The notes beneath the pieces are model-generated. The model saw nothing but the letters and a program-made list of their open reading frames with translations, ran no database searches and was not told the origin of the DNA. From Streptomyces otsuchiensis (GTDB taxonomy: Bacteria; Actinomycetota; Actinomycetes; Streptomycetales; Streptomycetaceae): a stretch of 58,927 bases of DNA. The DNA lies in NCBI RefSeq assembly GCF_004305975.1, contig NZ_BHZI01000003.1:1-58927 (forward strand), given 5' to 3'. Positions 19,901 to 29,179 of the stretch are shown here, in pieces (within the stretch, counting starts at the first letter, position 1; every line of letters begins with the position of its first letter). A program made the translations under genes and the position numbers.

Positions 19901-22900
19901 AACGACTCCGCCACAGCGGCGAATTCGTCCAGCATCGGCTCCATCAGCGAGGAGTGGAACGCGTGCGAGACCGCCAGCCGCTTGACCCGGACCCCCTGCG
20001 ACCGAAGCCGCTCCTCCAGCGCGGAGATCGCCTCCGCCGCACCGGAAACCGTCACGGACGTGGGCCCGTTGACCGCCGCGAGGTCCACCCCGCCCGGCAG
20101 CTCCAACTCGCCCTCGGCCAGCTCCACCGCCAGCATCGCCCCACCGGCGGGCAGGGCATCCATCAACCGACCCCGCGCCGACACCAACGCGCAGGCGTCT
20201 TCCAGCGACAACACCCCCGCACAGTGCGCCGCGGCGATCTCCCCCACCGAGTGCCCCACCAGCACGTCCGGGGCCGTCCCCCAGGACTCCACCAGCCGGA
20301 ACAGCGCCACCTCCAGCGCGAACAACCCGGCCTGGGCGAACACCGTCCGCTCCAGCTGCCCGGCGTCCTCACCGAACACCACGTCACGCAAGGGCAGTTC
20401 GAGATCCACCCGTGCGCACACGGCGTCGAAGGCGTCCGCGAACACCGGGAACGCCACGTACAGCTCACGGCCCATCCCCAGCCGCTGCGACCCCTGACCT
20501 GCGAACAGGAACCCGGTACGCCCGGGCGCCGCGACGCCACGCAGCACACCCGCCGTGTCGTGGCCCGCCGCCACCGCCTCCAGGCGGGTCGCCAGTTCTT
20601 GGCGGTCAGCGGCGAAGACGGCCGCCCGGTGGTCCAGGGGGAAGCGGGTGACCGCCGAGGAGCGTGCGATCGCGGGCAGCGGCACGGACGGTTCGGCGTC
20701 CAGGAAGGCCCGCAGCCGGGCAGCCTGGTCGCGCAGGGCGGCGGCGCCGTGTCCGGAGAGGAGCACGGGAAGCGCGAGGCCGGACCGGTGCCCTTCCTCG
20801 TCCCGGACGGCCGGATCGGGCACCGGATCGGGCGCCGCATCGGGTGCCGCCTCGATCACCGCGTGGGCGTTGGTGCCGCTGATCCCGAACGAGGACACAC
20901 CGGCCCGGTACGGCCGGTCCGCGGGGGGCAGGGTCACGTTGTCGGTGAGCAGCTTCACGGCGCCGGCCGACCAGTCCACGTGTGGCGTCGGTTCGTCGGC
21001 GTGCAGGGTGCGGGGCAGCACGCCGTGCCGCAGTGCCATGACCGTCTTGATGACGCCGGCGACACCGGCGGCGGACTGGGTGTGGCCGATGTTGGACTTC
21101 AACGAGCCCAGCCACAGCGGCCGTTCCGCGTCCCGGTCCTGTCCGTAGGTGGCCAGCAGCGCCTGCGCCTCGATCGGGTCGCCCAGCCGGGTGCCGGTGC
21201 CGTGCGCCTCCACCACGTCCACATCGGAGGGCTCCAGACCGGACGCCGCGAGGGCCGCGCGGATGACGCGCTGCTGTGCCAGGCCGTTGGGCGCCGTCAG
21301 CCCGTTGGAGGCCCCGTCGGAGTTGACGGCGGATCCCCGCAGCACGGCCAGGACGTGCTGTCCGTCGGCCAGCGCGTCGGAGAGGCGGCGCAGGACCAGT
21401 ACGCCCACGCCCTCGGACCAGCCGGTGCCGTCGGCCTCGGCTCCGAACGCCTTGCAGCGGCCGTCCGGGGAGAGGCCGTCCTGCCGCGCGAACTCGACGA
21501 GGACGCCGGGGGTGGCCATCAGGGTGACGCCGCCGGCCAGGGCGGTGGAGCACTCGCCCGCGCGCAGCGACTGCGCGGCCAGGTGCAGCGCCACCAGCGA
21601 CGACGAGCACGCGGTGTCCACGGTCACCGCGGGGCCGTCGAGCTCGAAGGCGTAGGCGATCCGGCCGGAGGCCACGCTCGCGGTCGTACCGGTCAGCAGA
21701 TAGCCCTCGGAGCTCTCGGCCGGTTCGTGCATCCGGGGGCCGTAGTCCTGCGCGGTCGCGCCGACGAAGACGCCGGTGCGGCTGCCGCGCAGCTCGGCCG
21801 GGTCGGTGCCGAGCCGCTCCAGGGCCTCCCAGGTGACCTCAAGGAGCAGCCGCTGCTGCGGGTCCATGGCGGTGGCTTCGCGCGGCGAGATTCCGAAGAG
21901 CGCGGCGTCGAAGCCCGCGATGTCGTCCAGGAACCCGCCGGCCGTGGGAAGGGTGGTGTCCAGCGCGGCCAGAGACGGCTGCCAGCCCCGGTCCTCGGGG
22001 AGGCCGGTCAGCACCTCGCGGCCCTCGCTCAGCGCTTCCCACAGCGCGGCGGGCGAGTCGATGCCGCCGGGGAAGCGGCAGGCCATGGCGACGATGGCGA
22101 CGGGGTCGTCGGCGTCGGCGCGCTCCGCGGAGGCGGTGGCGGTGGCGGTGGCCGTGGCGCGGGAGGAGCCGGCGGGGTCCTCACCGCGCAGCGTGTCGCA
22201 CAGACGGCGGGCGGCCGCGGCCGGGGTGGGGTGGTCGAAGAGGAAGGTCGGCGCCAGGGTGAGCCCGGTGGCGGCGGCGAGCCGGTCCCGCAGCTCGACC
22301 AGGGTCAGGGAGGCGATCCCGAGCCCCTTGAAGGTCTGTTCCGGGTCGATGTCCCCGGCCGTGGCGAACCCGCCGACCACGGCGGCGTGGGACAGGACCA
22401 GCTCCCGCACCGTGCCGCGGGCGGACTGCGCTGACAGTGCGCGCAGTCGGCCGCGCAGCGAGTCGTCCGCGACCGCGGCGGCATCGCCGTCGGCGCCGGT
22501 GCCAGGGGCCGCGGCCTCCCGGGCGGGCTCGGCGGAGCCGTCCCACCGCTCGGCGGCCGCGCCGGGCCGCCAGTGGCGCTCCCGCTGGAAGGCGTACGTG
22601 GGCAGGTCGACGACCGCGCCCGGCGGGGCGGGCAGACGGACGTCCCGGCCGTGGGCGAGCAGTTCGGCGGCGGAGCCGAGCAGCCGCGCGAGCCCGCCTT
22701 CACCGCGCCGCAGCGAGCCGGTCACCACGGTCTCGTGCACGTCCAGTTCGGCCAGGGTGTCGCGTACGGCGGCCGCCAGCACCGGGTGCGGGGTGGCTTC
22801 GACGATGAAGCGGAAGTCCTCGGCGGCCAGCCGCCGGACGGCGGTGGCGAACTCGACGGTGGACCGCAGGTTCCGGTACCAGTAGGCGGCGTCCAGCCCG

Positions 22901-25197
22901 GCAGTGTCCGTCCACTCGCCGGTGACGGTGGAGAGGAACGGCAGCTCGGACGTGCGGGGTTCGATGTCCGCGAGCGCGGTCAGCAGCTCGTCGCGGATGA
23001 GTTCGACGTGCGCGGAGTGCGAGGCGTAGTCCACCGGGATCCGCCTGGTCTCGACGCCGTACGACACGCACCGTGCCGCGAAGTCGTCGAGGGCGTCGCC
23101 CGGCCCCGAGACCACGACGGCGGTGGGCCCGTTGTCGGCGGCGATGGAGAGCGCGGGCACGTCGTCGAGCCACGGGCGCACCTGCGCCACCCCGGCCTGC
23201 ACGGACAGCATCCCGCCCTGCCCGGCGAGGGCGCCGAGGGCGCGGCTGCGGAGCGCGACCACCTTGGCCGCGTCCTCCAGCGACAGTGCGCCCGCCACGC
23301 AGGCCGCGGCGATCTCGCCCTGGGAGTGTCCGGCGACGGCGTCGGGCGCGACGCCCAGCGACCGCCAGGTCTCGGCCAGCGCCACCATCACGGCGAAGAG
23401 CGCGGGCTGCACCACGTCGACCCGCTCCAGCGTGGGCGCGCCCTCGGCGCCGCGCAGGACGTCCGTCAGCGAGAAGTCGGTGTGCGGGGCGAGCGCTTCG
23501 GCGCAGGCGTCGATCGTGCGGGTGAACACCTCGTCGGTGTCGAGGAGTTCGGCGGCCATGGCGGGCCACTGCGAACCCTGCCCGGAGAAGATCATGGCCA
23601 GCCGGCCGGTGCGCGCGGCGCCCTCGCTGACGCCGGTCGCCGGGAGCCCGGCGGCCACCGCGTCGAGCTGCGCGAGCAACTGCTCCCGGTCACCGGCGAG
23701 GAGCACGGCGCGCCGGGCGAAGCGGGTGCGGGTGGTGGCCACCGAGTGCGCCACGTCCGCCACGGCCAGGTCAGCGCCCTCCACCGCGTCCTTCAGCCGG
23801 GTGGCCTGGGCGCGCAGCGCCCGCGCGGTGTGGCCGGAGACCAGCACGGGCACGGGCAGTGCGCTCCCGTCGGCGGCCGGGTCCTGGCGCAGGGAATCGG
23901 CCGCCCGGGCCGCCGGGTCGGTGGCCGGACGGGCCGCCGGGTCGGGTGCGGGGCCCAGCACCAGGTGGCAGTTGGTGCCGCCCATGCCGAACGAGCTGAC
24001 TCCGACGAATCCCCCGCCGCCCAGGGGCGCCGCCTCGGTCTCCACTCGAAGGTTCAGCCGTTCCAGCGGGATACCGGCGGGCGCGGAGCGGAAGTTGAGG
24101 CTCGGCGGCACGACGCCGCGCTCGACGGCGAGCGTGGCCTTCAGCAGGCCGGCGATGCCGGCGGCGCCCTCCAGGTGCCCGATGTTGGTCTTCACCGAAC
24201 CGACCGGCAGCGGCGCGGTGCGTGCGGCGCCGAGGACGGCGCCGAGAGCCGCGGCCTCGACGGGGTCGCCGACCGGGGTGCCGGTGCCGTGCAGTTCGAC
24301 GTAGCCGACCGCGTCGGGGGCGACCCCGGCGCGGGCGTACGCGGCGCGCAGGACGGCCTCCTGGGCGGCGGTGCTGGGCGTGGTGAGGCTGGGGCCGCCG
24401 CCGTCGTTGTTGACGGCGCTGCCGTGGATGACCGCGTGGACACGGTCGCCGTCGGCGAGGGCGCGGGCCAGCGGCTTGAGGACGACGACCCCGCCGCCCT
24501 CACCGCGTACGAAGCCGTTGGCGCGTTCGTCGAAGGTGAAGCAGCGGCCGTCCGGGGAGAGTCCGCCGAAGCGCAGCGCGGAGACGGTGCTGTCGGGGGC
24601 CAGGATGAGGTTGACGCCACCGGCGAGCGCCAGCTCGGACTCCCCGCGCGCCAGGCTCTCGCACGCGAGGTGGACGGAGACCAGGGAGGAGGACTGGCCG
24701 GCGTCCACGGTGAGGCTGGGGCCGCGCAGTCCCAGGGTGTAGGACAGGCGGTTGGCGATGAGGCCGCGCTGCAGCCCGGGCATGGAGTGCCGGTCGATGC
24801 CCGCGCCACCCTCGCGGTGCAGGAGGGCGGCGTAGTCGTCCCAGATCGCTCCGAGGAAGACACCGGTGCGGCTGCCGCCGAGGTCGGCGGGGATGTGCCG
24901 GGCTTCCTCCAGCGCCTCCCAGGCGAGTTCGAGAGCGAGGCGCTGCTGCGGGTCGGTGGCGGCGGCCTCGCGCGGGGAGATGCCGAAGAAGCCGGCGTCG
25001 AAGTCGGCGGCGCGTTCGATGAATCCGCCGTGCGTGGCTCCGGGAACGCGCACGCGGTCGGCGGGGGTCTCGGTGATCGCGTCGGTACCCGTGGCGAGCA
25101 GGTCCCACAGCGGTGCGGGGCCGGGCGCGCCGGGCAGCCTGCACGCGTACCCGATGATCGCGAAGGCCTCGGAACCACCGGTGTACGTCTCCGACAT
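7912..25197 (-). CDS. Starter type I PKS: KSQ-AT-ACP loading module plus modules 1-3
   Basis: This 5761-residue protein begins the assembly line. I chose the ATG at 25197, with GGGG about 9 bases upstream, because the KS fold starts within ten residues. An in-frame GTG at 25293 would add 32 residues unlike a docking region. Approximate domains: KSQ 10-415, AT 533-836, ACP 923-1003; module 1 KS 1028-1452, AT 1553-1846, DH 1905-2170, KR 2180-2586, ACP 2626-2708; module 2 KS 2726-3150, AT 3243-3533, KR 3580-4056, ACP 4166-4240; module 3 KS 4260-4678, AT 4776-5066, KR 5110-5516, ACP 5603-5673; C-terminal docking domain 5677-5761. The loading AT is methylmalonyl type; the three extender ATs are malonyl type. 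Predicted product is a propionate-started chain with one alkene (if DH1 works) and two hydroxyls. It is followed 36 bases later by the next PKS gene. Confidence 0.97.
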   Translation of the reverse strand: MSETYTGGSEAFAIIGYACRLPGAPGPAPLWDLLATGTDAITETPADRVRVPGATHGGFIERAADFDAGFFGISPREAAATDPQQRLALELAWEALEEARHIPADLGGSRTGVFLGAIWDDYAALLHREGGAGIDRHSMPGLQRGLIANRLSYTLGLRGPSLTVDAGQSSSLVSVHLACESLARGESELALAGGVNLILAPDSTVSALRFGGLSPDGRCFTFDERANGFVRGEGGGVVVLKPLARALADGDRVHAVIHGSAVNNDGGGPSLTTPSTAAQEAVLRAAYARAGVAPDAVGYVELHGTGTPVGDPVEAAALGAVLGAARTAPLPVGSVKTNIGHLEGAAGIAGLLKATLAVERGVVPPSLNFRSAPAGIPLERLNLRVETEAAPLGGGGFVGVSSFGMGGTNCHLVLGPAPDPAARPATDPAARAADSLRQDPAADGSALPVPVLVSGHTARALRAQATRLKDAVEGADLAVADVAHSVATTRTRFARRAVLLAGDREQLLAQLDAVAAGLPATGVSEGAARTGRLAMIFSGQGSQWPAMAAELLDTDEVFTRTIDACAEALAPHTDFSLTDVLRGAEGAPTLERVDVVQPALFAVMVALAETWRSLGVAPDAVAGHSQGEIAAACVAGALSLEDAAKVVALRSRALGALAGQGGMLSVQAGVAQVRPWLDDVPALSIAADNGPTAVVVSGPGDALDDFAARCVSYGVETRRIPVDYASHSAHVELIRDELLTALADIEPRTSELPFLSTVTGEWTDTAGLDAAYWYRNLRSTVEFATAVRRLAAEDFRFIVEATPHPVLAAAVRDTLAELDVHETVVTGSLRRGEGGLARLLGSAAELLAHGRDVRLPAPPGAVVDLPTYAFQRERHWRPGAAAERWDGSAEPAREAAAPGTGADGDAAAVADDSLRGRLRALSAQSARGTVRELVLSHAAVVGGFATAGDIDPEQTFKGLGIASLTLVELRDRLAAATGLTLAPTFLFDHPTPAAAARRLCDTLRGEDPAGSSRATATATATASAERADADDPVAIVAMACRFPGGIDSPAALWEALSEGREVLTGLPEDRGWQPSLAALDTTLPTAGGFLDDIAGFDAALFGISPREATAMDPQQRLLLEVTWEALERLGTDPAELRGSRTGVFVGATAQDYGPRMHEPAESSEGYLLTGTTASVASGRIAYAFELDGPAVTVDTACSSSLVALHLAAQSLRAGECSTALAGGVTLMATPGVLVEFARQDGLSPDGRCKAFGAEADGTGWSEGVGVLVLRRLSDALADGQHVLAVLRGSAVNSDGASNGLTAPNGLAQQRVIRAALAASGLEPSDVDVVEAHGTGTRLGDPIEAQALLATYGQDRDAERPLWLGSLKSNIGHTQSAAGVAGVIKTVMALRHGVLPRTLHADEPTPHVDWSAGAVKLLTDNVTLPPADRPYRAGVSSFGISGTNAHAVIEAAPDAAPDPVPDPAVRDEEGHRSGLALPVLLSGHGAAALRDQAARLRAFLDAEPSVPLPAIARSSAVTRFPLDHRAAVFAADRQELATRLEAVAAGHDTAGVLRGVAAPGRTGFLFAGQGSQRLGMGRELYVAFPVFADAFDAVCARVDLELPLRDVVFGEDAGQLERTVFAQAGLFALEVALFRLVESWGTAPDVLVGHSVGEIAAAHCAGVLSLEDACALVSARGRLMDALPAGGAMLAVELAEGELELPGGVDLAAVNGPTSVTVSGAAEAISALEERLRSQGVRVKRLAVSHAFHSSLMEPMLDEFAAVAESLTYHAPRIPVRTTAPGAIDTPAYWVGQIREPVRFADALASLPEVRTFLELGPDGVLSALVPLLLEEAVAVPLLRRGQDDTASAQAAAALWTRGVALDWTALAGSGGPRPVELPSYAFQHTRYWTSQTSSTTALAAVGLATAGHPLLGAVVPLAGDGRLVWTGVLGLATHPWLADHVVHGRIVLPGTALVDLALHAGADAGLPGLAELTLREPLVLPEHGGVQIQMTVADQAVEIHSRPDGDSGAHWTTHAVGVLEPVRPTEDIPGAGDPWPPTGTATPPAYDALAAAGLAYGPAFRGLRTAWRDGDTVHAEVELPEGPQAVLYDAALHGLGATGLLREDGATLLPFAWSGVTRHAVGATAVRVTVTGLGADEYAVRLTDPTGAPVLTVRSLAFRPVTADRLGGTSSGVLYGVEWTPAGDGDREVPFAAVPVGTTELLDTVTAAGRFPGLAALADVRAVPGTLLACVGAGPDPSAAGADLARRTHDTVTTVLGLLHAWVEDERFAGGRLLVVTRNAVATADGESVDPAAAAVWGLLRSAQAEHPGRFGLVDLDCTAASASALATGLPADEPQTAVRAGTALTPRATRLRAGAEPPWGPRDTVLITGGTGALGARVARHLVSAHEVAGLVLLSRRGTEAPGAAELASELTARGATVVVVAGDAADRGDLGRVLADHPITSVVHTAGVLDDGLLTSLTPERAAAVLRPKAEAAALLDEATRGLDLTSFVLFSSVAASFGTAGQASYAAANAFLDGLAARRRAQGLPAVAVGWGLWGGTEGMAAGLGTADRARFAALGGALDPARGVGLLDAAVSAGPAHVLAMAAEPVPGDGPAPPLLRHLARPVLRSAAATSSAESDGLAALPEPERTRAVEELVRTTVASVLGHTSGTGVDTGRTFKDLGFDSLTGVELRNRLAAATGLRLAATLVFSHPSPAALTAHLCEELSGTAAVAAAPRSRNTDAADDPIAIVAMSCRYPGGVDSPDELWRMVREGRGGITGFPTDRGWDLARLHDPDPSSTGTTYARYGGFLHDAAEFDAELFGISPREALAMDPQQRLLLELSWETFERAGIDPAALRGSDTGVFAGVMYHDYASAAEALPETEGYRATGGAGSVVSGRIAYTYGLEGPAVTVDTACSSSLVALHLAARSLRAGECSMAVVGGVTVMSTPSVFVDFSRQRGLAPDGRCKSFSADADGTGWSEGAGVLLVERLSDARRNGHDVLAVVRGSAVNQDGASNGLTAPNGPSQQRVIRAALADAGLEPGDVDLVEAHGTGTKLGDPVEAEALLATYGQERDAEQPLWLGSLKSNIGHTQAAAGVGGIIKTVMALRHGVLPRTLHADEPSPHVDWSSGSVELLTEEREWPSAGRPRRAAVSSFGISGTNAHTMIEQAPDEPAPLPGPRTPDTLVPWMLSGASPEALRAQAARLRATAAAEEPADVGLSLATRRAALEHRAVVLGTGREELLRELDALAAGRGKAPHGVVAPGRTGFLFTGQGSQRLGMGRELYGAFPVFADAFDAVCARVELELPLREVVFGEEAGQLERTVFAQAGLFALEVALFRLVESWGMAPDVLVGHSIGELAAAHVAGVLSLDDACALVSARGRLMDALPAGGAMLAVELAEESLELPDGAELAAVNGPTSVTVSGVAEAISALEKQLRSQGVRVKRLAVSHAFHSSLMEPMLDEFAAVAEALTYHAPQIPVDTTAPGDIATPAYWVGQVREPVRFADAVRRAHEAGATRFLELGPDGALSALVPHLVEDVTVVPALRSGHDEHATVLRAIAEMYVNGADIAWDRYFAPLAGHAVELPTYAFQHQRYWPDTVADEGATAPRERSEDGFWTAVAGREVDRLADTLGLPDDETRRGLAGLMPHLASWHDRRRTEAAVGTWYYRAVWRPVAPAPAVLDGAWLIVGPDSPDSPDSPHSPENEGNPHNLYAQVADALRRSGATVLALPDPGADRTALADQLRSCGELAGVVSLLGTGPGALRTGAALGRGLAATLSLTQACADADVPLWALTRGAVSIGRADGPPDPAQAQIWGFGRGAALELPHAWGGLIDLPETLDARAGNRLCAVLAAGDARAGEVEDQVAIRAEGVFARRLVAAVPSSPATAPAPRADGTVLITGGTGALGAQVARLLAARGHTRLLLVSRRGPEAPGVAELTAELAATGTTATAVACDVADRDAVAALLAGIPEQHRLTAVVHAAGVLDDGVLDGLTPDRFEQVLRAKTLAAENLDALTRDLPLDAFVLFSSFTGAVGTAGQTNYAAANAHLDALAERRRAQGLPATSIGWGPWAESGMAEDEALTQRLRRSGLTPLPPDLAVTVLSRMLGGTVADGDGTAAAVVVADVDWTRFAAGFTAARPSPLLRELAPTDTPEGADDAAGADGLAARLAAAGEGERRRISEELVRSLAAFVLGHGTAATVAPDKAFRDLGFDSLTAIELRNALRAATGLPLPAGLIFDHPTPAALAAWLRAELTGGADTAASATVTPAPPAAPAPEDPVAIVAMGCRFPGAATPEEFWELLSQGLDLVGDFPADRGWDLRDAPDFARRGAFLPDAAGFDADLFGVSPREAQAMDPQQRLMLETSWETFERAGLDPASLKGNRVGVFVGTNGQDYAGLFPATGSGLEGHVATGSAASVLSGRISYTYGLEGPAVTVDTACSSSLVALHLAAQSLRSGECSMALAGGVTVMAAPTAFVEFAHQRGLAADGRCKAFSADADGTGWGEGAGLLLLERLSDARANGRRVLGVLRGSAVNQDGASNGLTAPNGPAQQRVIRAALASAGLFPSEVDAVEAHGTGTKLGDPIEAGALLATYGKDRSEPLYLGSVKSNIGHTQAAAGVAGVIKLLLAMHHGELPRTLHAAEPSPSVDWDTGSLSLLTETTPWTPRAGRPRRAAVSSFGISGTNAHVVLEQADVALPPAPAQRSVLPWAFSAHSGTALHARAKGLITLCQDTGVSAVAAGRALATTGLGLSHRAVVLAEDSAGYSDGLAALTTDEPSARAIWGTAREGSTALLFSGQGSQRLGMGRELYGAFPVFADAFDAVCARVELELPLRGVVFGEDAGSLERTVYAQAGLFALEVALFRLVESWGVTPDVLVGHSIGELAAAHVAGVLSLDDACALVSARGRLMDALPAGGAMLAVELPEGELELPDGVDLAAVNGPTSVTVSGAAEAIEALEKQLRSQEVRVKRLAVSHAFHSSLMEPMLDEFAAVAQSLTYHAPQIPVLTTAPGDIATPDYWVGQVREPVRFADAMRQAHDTGATRFLELGPDGALSALVPGAVPAMRRSRPEVESLFAAVARLWVEGTAVDLAAVFPEAPPVTLPPYPFQHTRFWPEALPARHRTPSGEGEYEVRWVPVADGAARPTGTWFLVAPPGGHDGADAGTDDVSSALHHAGVRTLVIPGGTDPAALAARLRAATAEATPAGVLALPPASGSGALASVVALTRALDDAGVTGPLWCATRGAVRVSTDDPGPDPDQSALWGFGRVAALEMPRGWGGLVDLPAEWDDRAGARLAALLGADGPEDQAAIRRTGVLGRRLVQSARSTTDGTAEEWRPAGTTLVTGGTGALGAHTARLLARRGAPHLVLVGRRGPEAPGAAELAAELTALGSRVTLVACDVTDRAALAEVVADIPEELPLTAVVHSAGTVEDGVIGSLTPERVADVLDARLAAVRHLDELTADHELDAFVLYTSFAGVVGNLGQAAYAACNAALDAFAERRRAAGRPATALAWGPWAGAGVGGSTAAGEQQQRTGVTALPPQEALLSLEAALAEQRTTLCVAGIDWSRFGAVLDAGRGGRLLDLLPAALRPEPPAPDRQGPGLAERLAGASQVEQERLLVDLVLSRTAAVLGHGSPAAIDPDRQFRDLGTDSVMAVELRNLLDAATGQTLPATLVFDHPTPAALATHLRGLLVSGAGPAAGGESAVARLEKLEAALAETPPDGEETAVLLARLRELVDRLGAAAAVPPARSRPESADIDLESASADDLFDLIHNEFGKS
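7915..8170 (-). other. C-terminal docking domain of the starter PKS
   Basis: After the module 3 ACP come about 85 residues with an Ala/Leu/Glu-rich helical stretch ([13 protein letters not shown], then [13 protein letters not shown]). A linker follows, then a short acidic-hydrophobic end ([14 protein letters not shown]). This is the layout of a class 1 PKS docking domain, whose last helix pairs with the N-terminal coil of the next protein. That partner begins 36 bases downstream. Confidence 0.85.
8180..12425 (-). other. PKS module 3: KS-AT(malonyl)-KR-ACP
   Basis: Approximate positions: KS 12420-11165, AT 10870-10000, KR 9870-8650, ACP 8390-8180. The AT has GHSIGE and VSHAFHS (malonyl). The KR reads TVEDG where LDD is usual, keeps the catalytic Ser (YTSFAG), Tyr and Asn (AAYAACN) and lacks the A-type Trp; I call it active and B-type, with less certainty than its neighbours. 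The ACP has GTDSV. No dimerisation element is obvious after the AT, unlike module 2. Predicted product is an unbranched beta-hydroxy unit. Confidence 0.9.
10262..10868 (-). repeat. Homogenised malonyl-AT tract, copy in module 3
   Basis: About 600 bases of AT core are nearly identical, base for base, to the tracts at 14840-15445, 19900-20510 and especially 42755-43362. On the coding strand the tract favours G-ended codons (TTG, GTG, TCG, CGG), unlike the C-ended codons around it. Confidence 0.8.
14141..14179. repeat. Four tandem 9-base repeats in the module 2 KR linker
   Basis: GGGCTGTCC occurs three times (14150-14176) after a variant GGGCTGTGC (14141-14149). The product is Asp-Ser-Pro repeated in the KR structural linker. 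It is in frame and probably variable between strains. Confidence 0.9.
14840..15445 (-). repeat. Homogenised malonyl-AT tract, copy in module 2
   Basis: A member of the same four-copy family of near-identical AT cores; see the module 3 copy for the shared composition. Confidence 0.8.
17075..22115 (-). other. PKS module 1: KS-AT(malonyl)-DH-KR-ACP
   Basis: Approximate positions: KS 22115-20845 (active Cys1197), AT 20540-19660, DH 19485-18690, KR 18660-17440, ACP 17320-17075. The AT has GHSVGE and VSHAFHS (malonyl). DH keeps the HxxxGxxxxP His motif and a YDAALH Asp, but the usual HPALF segment before that Asp is missing, apparently by a short deletion. The KR has VLDD, the catalytic Ser, ASYAAAN and no Trp: an active B-type. 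If DH is active, the unit is an alkene next to the propionate starter; if not, a hydroxyl. Confidence 0.92.
19900..20510 (-). repeat. Homogenised malonyl-AT tract, copy in module 1
   Basis: Same family. It differs at a few more positions than the module 3 and 42755-43362 copies, for example around the GHSVGE active site (GHSIGE elsewhere). Confidence 0.78.
22134..22160. repeat. GGTGGC microsatellite after the loading ACP
   Basis: A run of GGTGGC-type hexamers encodes alternating Ala-Thr in the linker between the loading ACP and module 1 KS. Confidence 0.8.
22190..25170 (-). other. Loading module KSQ-AT(methylmalonyl)-ACP, propionyl starter
   Basis: The KS-like domain (25170-23955) reads VDAGQSSSL: the active-site Cys is replaced by Gln168 (codon 24694-24696), the mark of a decarboxylating KSQ. 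The AT (about 23600-22690) has GHSQGE with active Ser625 and VDYASHS, the methylmalonyl signature. KSQ should decarboxylate methylmalonyl-ACP to propionyl-ACP, as in tylosin- and pikromycin-type loading modules. The ACP (22430-22190) carries GIASL instead of GFDSL; phosphopantetheine Ser963 is kept but the preceding Asp is Ala. Confidence 0.95.
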
Positions 25198-25474
25198 GAA
25201 TGCCCCGAAATCACTTGACGGCGCGGAATCGCCGGACCCGAATCCGGCCGGCTGCCAGGGCAGGCGGTTACGCGCCCACCGTGTTCCGGCCACTCTTCCT
25301 CGACTGAAGCACTCGGACGCTAGCCAGGGGCGTGACAGGCGGCCAACCCCTAGCCTCCGCGCCGCCGCCCCTGACCAGGTGACTAGGGGGCGGCTCGGCG
25401 GTCCGGCTCGGGGGTGCGCGAGGCGGCTGGTGTGTTCCTGACGGTCTCCCTCTGGGGCCGGTGATGTTCGGCGG
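25198..25474. other. Intergenic region upstream of the starter PKS (277 bases)
   Basis: This lies between the response-regulator stop and the starter PKS start. It holds the candidate promoter described separately. CCCCTAG (25347-25353) and CTAGGGG (25383-25389) form an inverted pair with 29 bases between them. I see no gene, RNA gene or U-tailed terminator. Confidence 0.8.
25317..25353 (-). promoter_or_regulatory. Candidate vegetative promoter of the starter PKS with an adjoining CTAGGGG box
   Basis: On the minus strand there is a -35-like TTGGCC (25341-25346), an 18-base spacer and a -10-like TAGCGT (25317-25322), a reasonable match to a principal-sigma promoter in Streptomyces. It would give a leader of roughly 110 bases before the ATG at 25197. 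Directly upstream and touching the -35 is CTAGGGG (25347-25353), placed where an activator would sit. Similar TAGGGG elements occur upstream of the ABC exporter gene. Confidence 0.5.
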
Positions 25475-26128
25475 TCAGCCGAGGATGCCGCGCTGGTAGG
25501 CGACCGCCACGGCGGCGGCGCGGTCCCGCACGTCCAATTTGCCGTAGATGTGGGTCAGGTGCGTCTTGACCGTCGCCTCGCTGATGAACAGCCCGCGAGC
25601 GATCTCCCGGTTGGACTCGCCGCGTGCCACCTGCTCCAGCACCTGTACCTCACGTGCGGAGAGCGTGGCGTCGGCCGGTGGCGCGGCGGGGACGCGCACC
25701 GCCGTGACCAGGCGTGAGGCGACCGCCGGGGACAGCACCGTGCGGCCTGCCGCCGCCGCCCGGATAGCCGCGAACAGCTCGTCCCGCAGCGCGTCCTTCA
25801 GCAGGTATCCGGTGGCCCCGGCCTCGATCGCGGGAAGGGTGTCGGAGTCGGTGTCGAAGGTGGTGAGCACCAGCACGCGGGCCCGTGCGCCGCGCCGGGT
25901 CAGCTCGGCGATGGCCTCCACGCCGCTGCCCTCCGGCATGCGCAGGTCCATCAGGACGACGTCCGGGTCCACACGCAGCGTCATCTCCACCGCCTCGGTG
26001 CCGCCGGACGCCTCTCCGAGCACGGTGAAGCCGTCCGCGGGCTCCAGGATGCCGCGCAGGCCGTCGCGCACCACCGGGTGGTCGTCGACGATCAGCAGGG
26101 TGATCGCCTTGTCGTTCTCAGCGTTCAT
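25475..26128 (-). CDS. NarL/LuxR-family response regulator
   Basis: This 217-residue protein is a two-component response regulator acting as a DNA-binding transcription factor. The N-terminal receiver has the acidic pair Asp15-Asp16, the phosphoacceptor Asp61 in [10 protein letters not shown], and the conserved Lys in GYLLKDA. The C-terminal LuxR-type helix-turn-helix reads [18 protein letters not shown], followed by [16 protein letters not shown]. The ATG at 26128 overlaps the histidine-kinase stop by 11 bases, so the two should be translationally coupled and function as a pair. It is the last gene of the exporter/two-component unit and lies 277 bases before the starter PKS. Likely targets are the exporter promoter and perhaps the PKS promoter; this is inferred from position only. 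Confidence 0.95.
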   Translation of the reverse strand: MNAENDKAITLLIVDDHPVVRDGLRGILEPADGFTVLGEASGGTEAVEMTLRVDPDVVLMDLRMPEGSGVEAIAELTRRGARARVLVLTTFDTDSDTLPAIEAGATGYLLKDALRDELFAAIRAAAAGRTVLSPAVASRLVTAVRVPAAPPADATLSAREVQVLEQVARGESNREIARGLFISEATVKTHLTHIYGKLDVRDRAAAVAVAYQRGILG

Positions 26129-27416
26129 AGGGCACCGACGGTACGCGTGCGGACACGGCGGTGCCCAGGCCGGGCTCGGACTCCACGGTCAGCTCCCCCG
26201 TCAGCCGTTCCGCACGGGCACGCATGCCCTGCAGGCCGAATCCGGAGGCGGTGTCGCGCTCGGGCAGGGCGGACGGGTCGAATCCCTCGCCGTCGTCGCG
26301 TACGTCGAGCACGACGTCCTCTCCCATGTAGGACAGGGTCACGCCGACCCGGGTCGCCTTCGCGTGGCGTGCCGTGTTGGACAGTGCCTCCGCCGCGATG
26401 CGCAGCAGCGTCGCCTCCACCTCGTCGTGCAGCGGCTCGTCAGAGCCGGTGAGGGTGAACTCGGCGTTCACGCCGGTGCGTTCGGACCAGCGGACGACGG
26501 TCTTCTTCAACGCCTCGGGCAGGTCGTCCTCGGCCAGCGCGACGGGCGCGAGGTTGGCGACGGCCCGGCGTGCCTCACCGAGGCTGTGGCGGGCCAGTTG
26601 CAGGGCCCGTTCGGCGTGGACGCGGGCCGGGCCCGGCTCCTGGGTGTCGGTGACGACCTGGAGCTGGGCGATCACGCCGGTCAGGTCCTGGGCGACGGTG
26701 TCGTGGATCTCCGCCGCCAGCCGGCGGCGCTCGTCGGCGATCCCGGCCTCCCTCGCCTGGAGCAGGAGTTGCTGGTGCAGGGCGGCGTTCTCCACCAGGG
26801 CCCGCTCCAGCGCGAGGTTGGCGTGCTCCAGCTCGCGGATGGTCGCCACGCGTTTCCGGGCGCGGTCCTCCTCCTTCCCCGCGTCCTGCTGGACGGTCAG
26901 GAAGATGCCCATGTTGGCGGCGACCAGCATGCAGTAGAACACCCAGCTCGCCGTGTCGTCGGGCGGCAGCCCTCCGATCTGCGCGCCGGCGATGGTCGCG
27001 GCGGTGGCCAGCAGGCCGAGGGGGATCCATCGGCGGGGCAGCAGCCGCTCGATGTCGAAGCATCCGACCGCGGCGTAGAAGGCACAGAACGGGTTGGTCC
27101 AGGCGAGGCCGAACCCCAGGGCGGAGCGCAGCGCGTAGTACGTGGCGCCGACCGCACCGGGGCCGTGCCGACCGCGTGCCACCCGGCCCCACCACAGCTC
27201 CAGGACGAGAGCCGCGACGGCGAACACCCCCGCCGCCGCCCAGTCCGCGCCGCCCATGCCGACCAGGGAGGAGGTCGCCGCGGCGAGCACCAGGCTGAGG
27301 ACGAGGAGGACGGGAGGGCTGAAGCGAAGGAGCAACCGCGGCCGCGCGTGGTGCGCGGCCTGCGGCTCGGCGACCGGGAGGGATGCGTCGGGTGCCACGC
27401 CCTCAGTATCGGCCAT
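26118..27416 (-). CDS. Membrane sensor histidine kinase (HisKA_3 / NarX-DesK type)
   Basis: A 432-residue kinase. Hydrophobic segments at about residues 33-52, 58-76, 95-117, 130-150 and 157-175 form the membrane sensor part, followed by a coiled-coil linker (about 180-225). The phosphoacceptor is His238 in AAEIHDTVAQDL, typical of the HisKA_3 family that pairs with NarL regulators. The C-terminal ATPase domain has an N-box (EALSNTARHAKA), DDGEGFDP and GFGLQGM. I chose the ATG at 27416, which leaves 26 bases after the permease stop; an upstream in-frame start at 27494 would overlap the permease. There is no large extracellular domain, so it may sense the membrane or the exporter rather than a free ligand. 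The partner regulator overlaps its 3' end. Confidence 0.94.
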   Translation of the reverse strand: MADTEGVAPDASLPVAEPQAAHHARPRLLLRFSPPVLLVLSLVLAAATSSLVGMGGADWAAAGVFAVAALVLELWWGRVARGRHGPGAVGATYYALRSALGFGLAWTNPFCAFYAAVGCFDIERLLPRRWIPLGLLATAATIAGAQIGGLPPDDTASWVFYCMLVAANMGIFLTVQQDAGKEEDRARKRVATIRELEHANLALERALVENAALHQQLLLQAREAGIADERRRLAAEIHDTVAQDLTGVIAQLQVVTDTQEPGPARVHAERALQLARHSLGEARRAVANLAPVALAEDDLPEALKKTVVRWSERTGVNAEFTLTGSDEPLHDEVEATLLRIAAEALSNTARHAKATRVGVTLSYMGEDVVLDVRDDGEGFDPSALPERDTASGFGLQGMRARAERLTGELTVESEPGLGTAVSARVPSVPYER

Positions 27417-27442
27417 GGCACCCGGCGCGCGGGACACGTGCC

Positions 27443-28228
27443 TCACTCCCAGCGGAACCAGCGGGCGGCGGCGCCGGAGAGCACCAGGGTCCACAGCGCC
27501 AGCACACCGAGGTGGATCCAGTCGGGCCAGTCGCCGGCGGTGGCCTGGTTCAGGGCCTGGGCGGCGGCACCGAAGGGCAGCGTCTCCACGATGCTGGCCA
27601 TCAGGTCGGGCATCTGCTGGATGGGCATGTAGACACCGGCCGCGAGCATCGCGGGGAAGAACACCGAGATGCTGACCGCCTGGGCGATCTTCGTGTTGGG
27701 GGACAGCGCGGAGATCAGCGAGCCGAGCGCCATCACGCAGACGACCGACAGCAGCAGGGTCAGCAGGTAGCCGAAGATCTGGCTCGGCAGGGCGACGCCG
27801 GAGAAGATCCGCCCCACCGCGAGGGTGAGCACGGCGGAGATCAGCGAGGCTGCGGCGTGCAGGCCCACCTGGGCACCGAGAACGGAGCTGGGGCGCAGCG
27901 GGGTGGTGGACATCCGGCGCAGGATGCCGCGCTCGCGGTAGCCGGTGATGACCGGGGGCATGGCCATCAGGCCGGCCATGATCATCGAGAGCAGCACGGC
28001 GACGGGCACGTAGGCCTCGACCGTGGAGAGACCGCCGATCTCCTCCTTGGGCTCCGTCATGGCCGGGATGAAGCCGAGGATCAGCAGCAGCAGCGTGGGG
28101 AAGGCCATGACCCAGAACACGGAGCCGGGCTCACGGAAGAAGAGGATCAGCTCGGCACGCAGCACGGCCCGCCCAGGACGGGGCGTGACGTCGGTGGAGG
28201 GCACCGGGGGTGTGGAGGTGGCGCTCAT
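27443..28228 (-). CDS. ABC-2 type transporter permease (DrrB-like)
   Basis: This 261-residue membrane protein has six predicted transmembrane segments near residues 38-56, 72-94, 120-140, 150-175, 181-203 and 237-254. The family-typical motif YRERGILRRMSTTPLRP (97-113) follows the second segment. It should form the channel of a DrrAB-type exporter with the ATPase encoded just upstream, moving a hydrophobic product out of the cell and possibly giving self-resistance. Its ATG overlaps the ATPase stop by four bases (ATGA), so the two are translationally coupled. The substrate is inferred from the cluster context, not seen in the sequence. Confidence 0.94.
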   Translation of the reverse strand: MSATSTPPVPSTDVTPRPGRAVLRAELILFFREPGSVFWVMAFPTLLLLILGFIPAMTEPKEEIGGLSTVEAYVPVAVLLSMIMAGLMAMPPVITGYRERGILRRMSTTPLRPSSVLGAQVGLHAAASLISAVLTLAVGRIFSGVALPSQIFGYLLTLLLSVVCVMALGSLISALSPNTKIAQAVSISVFFPAMLAAGVYMPIQQMPDLMASIVETLPFGAAAQALNQATAGDWPDWIHLGVLALWTLVLSGAAARWFRWE

Positions 28229-29127
28229 GCGTCGGCTCCCGTCAGGTCGAGGTAGGCGTCATCGAGGGTGGAGTCGGTGACACGCAGCTGGTGGGCGCTC
28301 ACGCCGTTGCGGGCGAGCAGGCTGATCACGGCGTTGACGGTCTCGTCGGTGCCGCCGAGGGTGATCCGTCCCTCGTGCTGCGTGACGGAGGCGAGGCCCG
28401 GCAGGGCGGCCAGCTCGTCCTCCTCCAGCGGGCGGGAGGGGGTGAAGGAGATGACCGTGCCGCTCGCGGACTGCGCGACCAGACCGGAGGGGGTGTCGAG
28501 TGCGACGACCCGCCCGCGGTCGAAGATCGCGAGCCGGTCGCAGAGCCGCTGTGCCTCCTCCATGAAGTGCGTGACGAGGAGGATGGTGACACCGCTCGCG
28601 CGGACGTCCTCGATCAGCGACCACACCTCGCGCCGCGCCGCCGGGTCGAGGCCGGTCGTCAGCTCGTCCAGGATGACGACCCGGGGGTTGCCGACCAGGG
28701 CGAGCGCGATGGCCAGCCGCTGCTTCTGGCCGCCGGAGAGCTGCGCGAAGCGGGTGTTGAGCTTCTCCTTCAGGCCGAGACGCTCGGCCAGGACGCGCCA
28801 GTCGGCGGCGCGCGGGTAGCAGGCGGCGAACAGCTCAAGCGACTCGGCAACGGTGAGCTTGCCCTGCATCTCGCTTTCCTGCAGCTGCGCGCCCATGATG
28901 AGCGTGGTCTTCGCGCGGTCCACGTGCGGGTCCAGCCCACACACGCGAACCGTGCCGCTGTCCGGGACGCGCAGTCCGAGGATGTGCTCGACGGTGGTGG
29001 TCTTGCCGGCGCCGTTGGAGCCGAGGACGCCGAAGATCTCACCCTCCTCCACCGCGAGGGAGATGCCGTCCACGACGGGGCGTCCGCCGTAGCTCTTCCG
29101 CAGGTCGGTCACTTCAATGAGGCTCAT
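28225..29127 (-). CDS. ABC transporter ATPase subunit (DrrA-like)
   Basis: A 300-residue ATP-binding subunit. Walker A is GSNGAGKT (36-43), the Q-loop region is QLQESEMQGK, the signature is LSGGQ (130-134), Walker B is VVILDE (150-155) and the H-loop His is 187 (VTHFMEEA). One oddity is DELTTGLDP, where Leu replaces the almost invariant Pro of DEPTTGLDP; the catalytic Glu is kept. The C-terminal 100 residues match the extra domain of drug-export ATPases. I chose the ATG at 29127 for its GAGG ribosome site; an in-frame ATG at 29166 is possible. It is the first gene of the exporter/two-component unit, with a 30-base palindrome 53 bases upstream. Confidence 0.95.
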   Translation of the reverse strand: MSLIEVTDLRKSYGGRPVVDGISLAVEEGEIFGVLGSNGAGKTTTVEHILGLRVPDSGTVRVCGLDPHVDRAKTTLIMGAQLQESEMQGKLTVAESLELFAACYPRAADWRVLAERLGLKEKLNTRFAQLSGGQKQRLAIALALVGNPRVVILDELTTGLDPAARREVWSLIEDVRASGVTILLVTHFMEEAQRLCDRLAIFDRGRVVALDTPSGLVAQSASGTVISFTPSRPLEEDELAALPGLASVTQHEGRITLGGTDETVNAVISLLARNGVSAHQLRVTDSTLDDAYLDLTGADA

Positions 29128-29179
29128 GACCTCACAGTGCCAGCCGGCGCCGGGTCGGCACATCACCTATCCCGCTGGC

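Noticed and set aside
25198-25293. Upstream GTG start at 25293 for the starter PKS
   Set aside because: The extra 32 residues resemble no docking or KS sequence, and the stretch has a better role as leader of the promoter at 25317-25353. The ATG at 25197 has a ribosome site.
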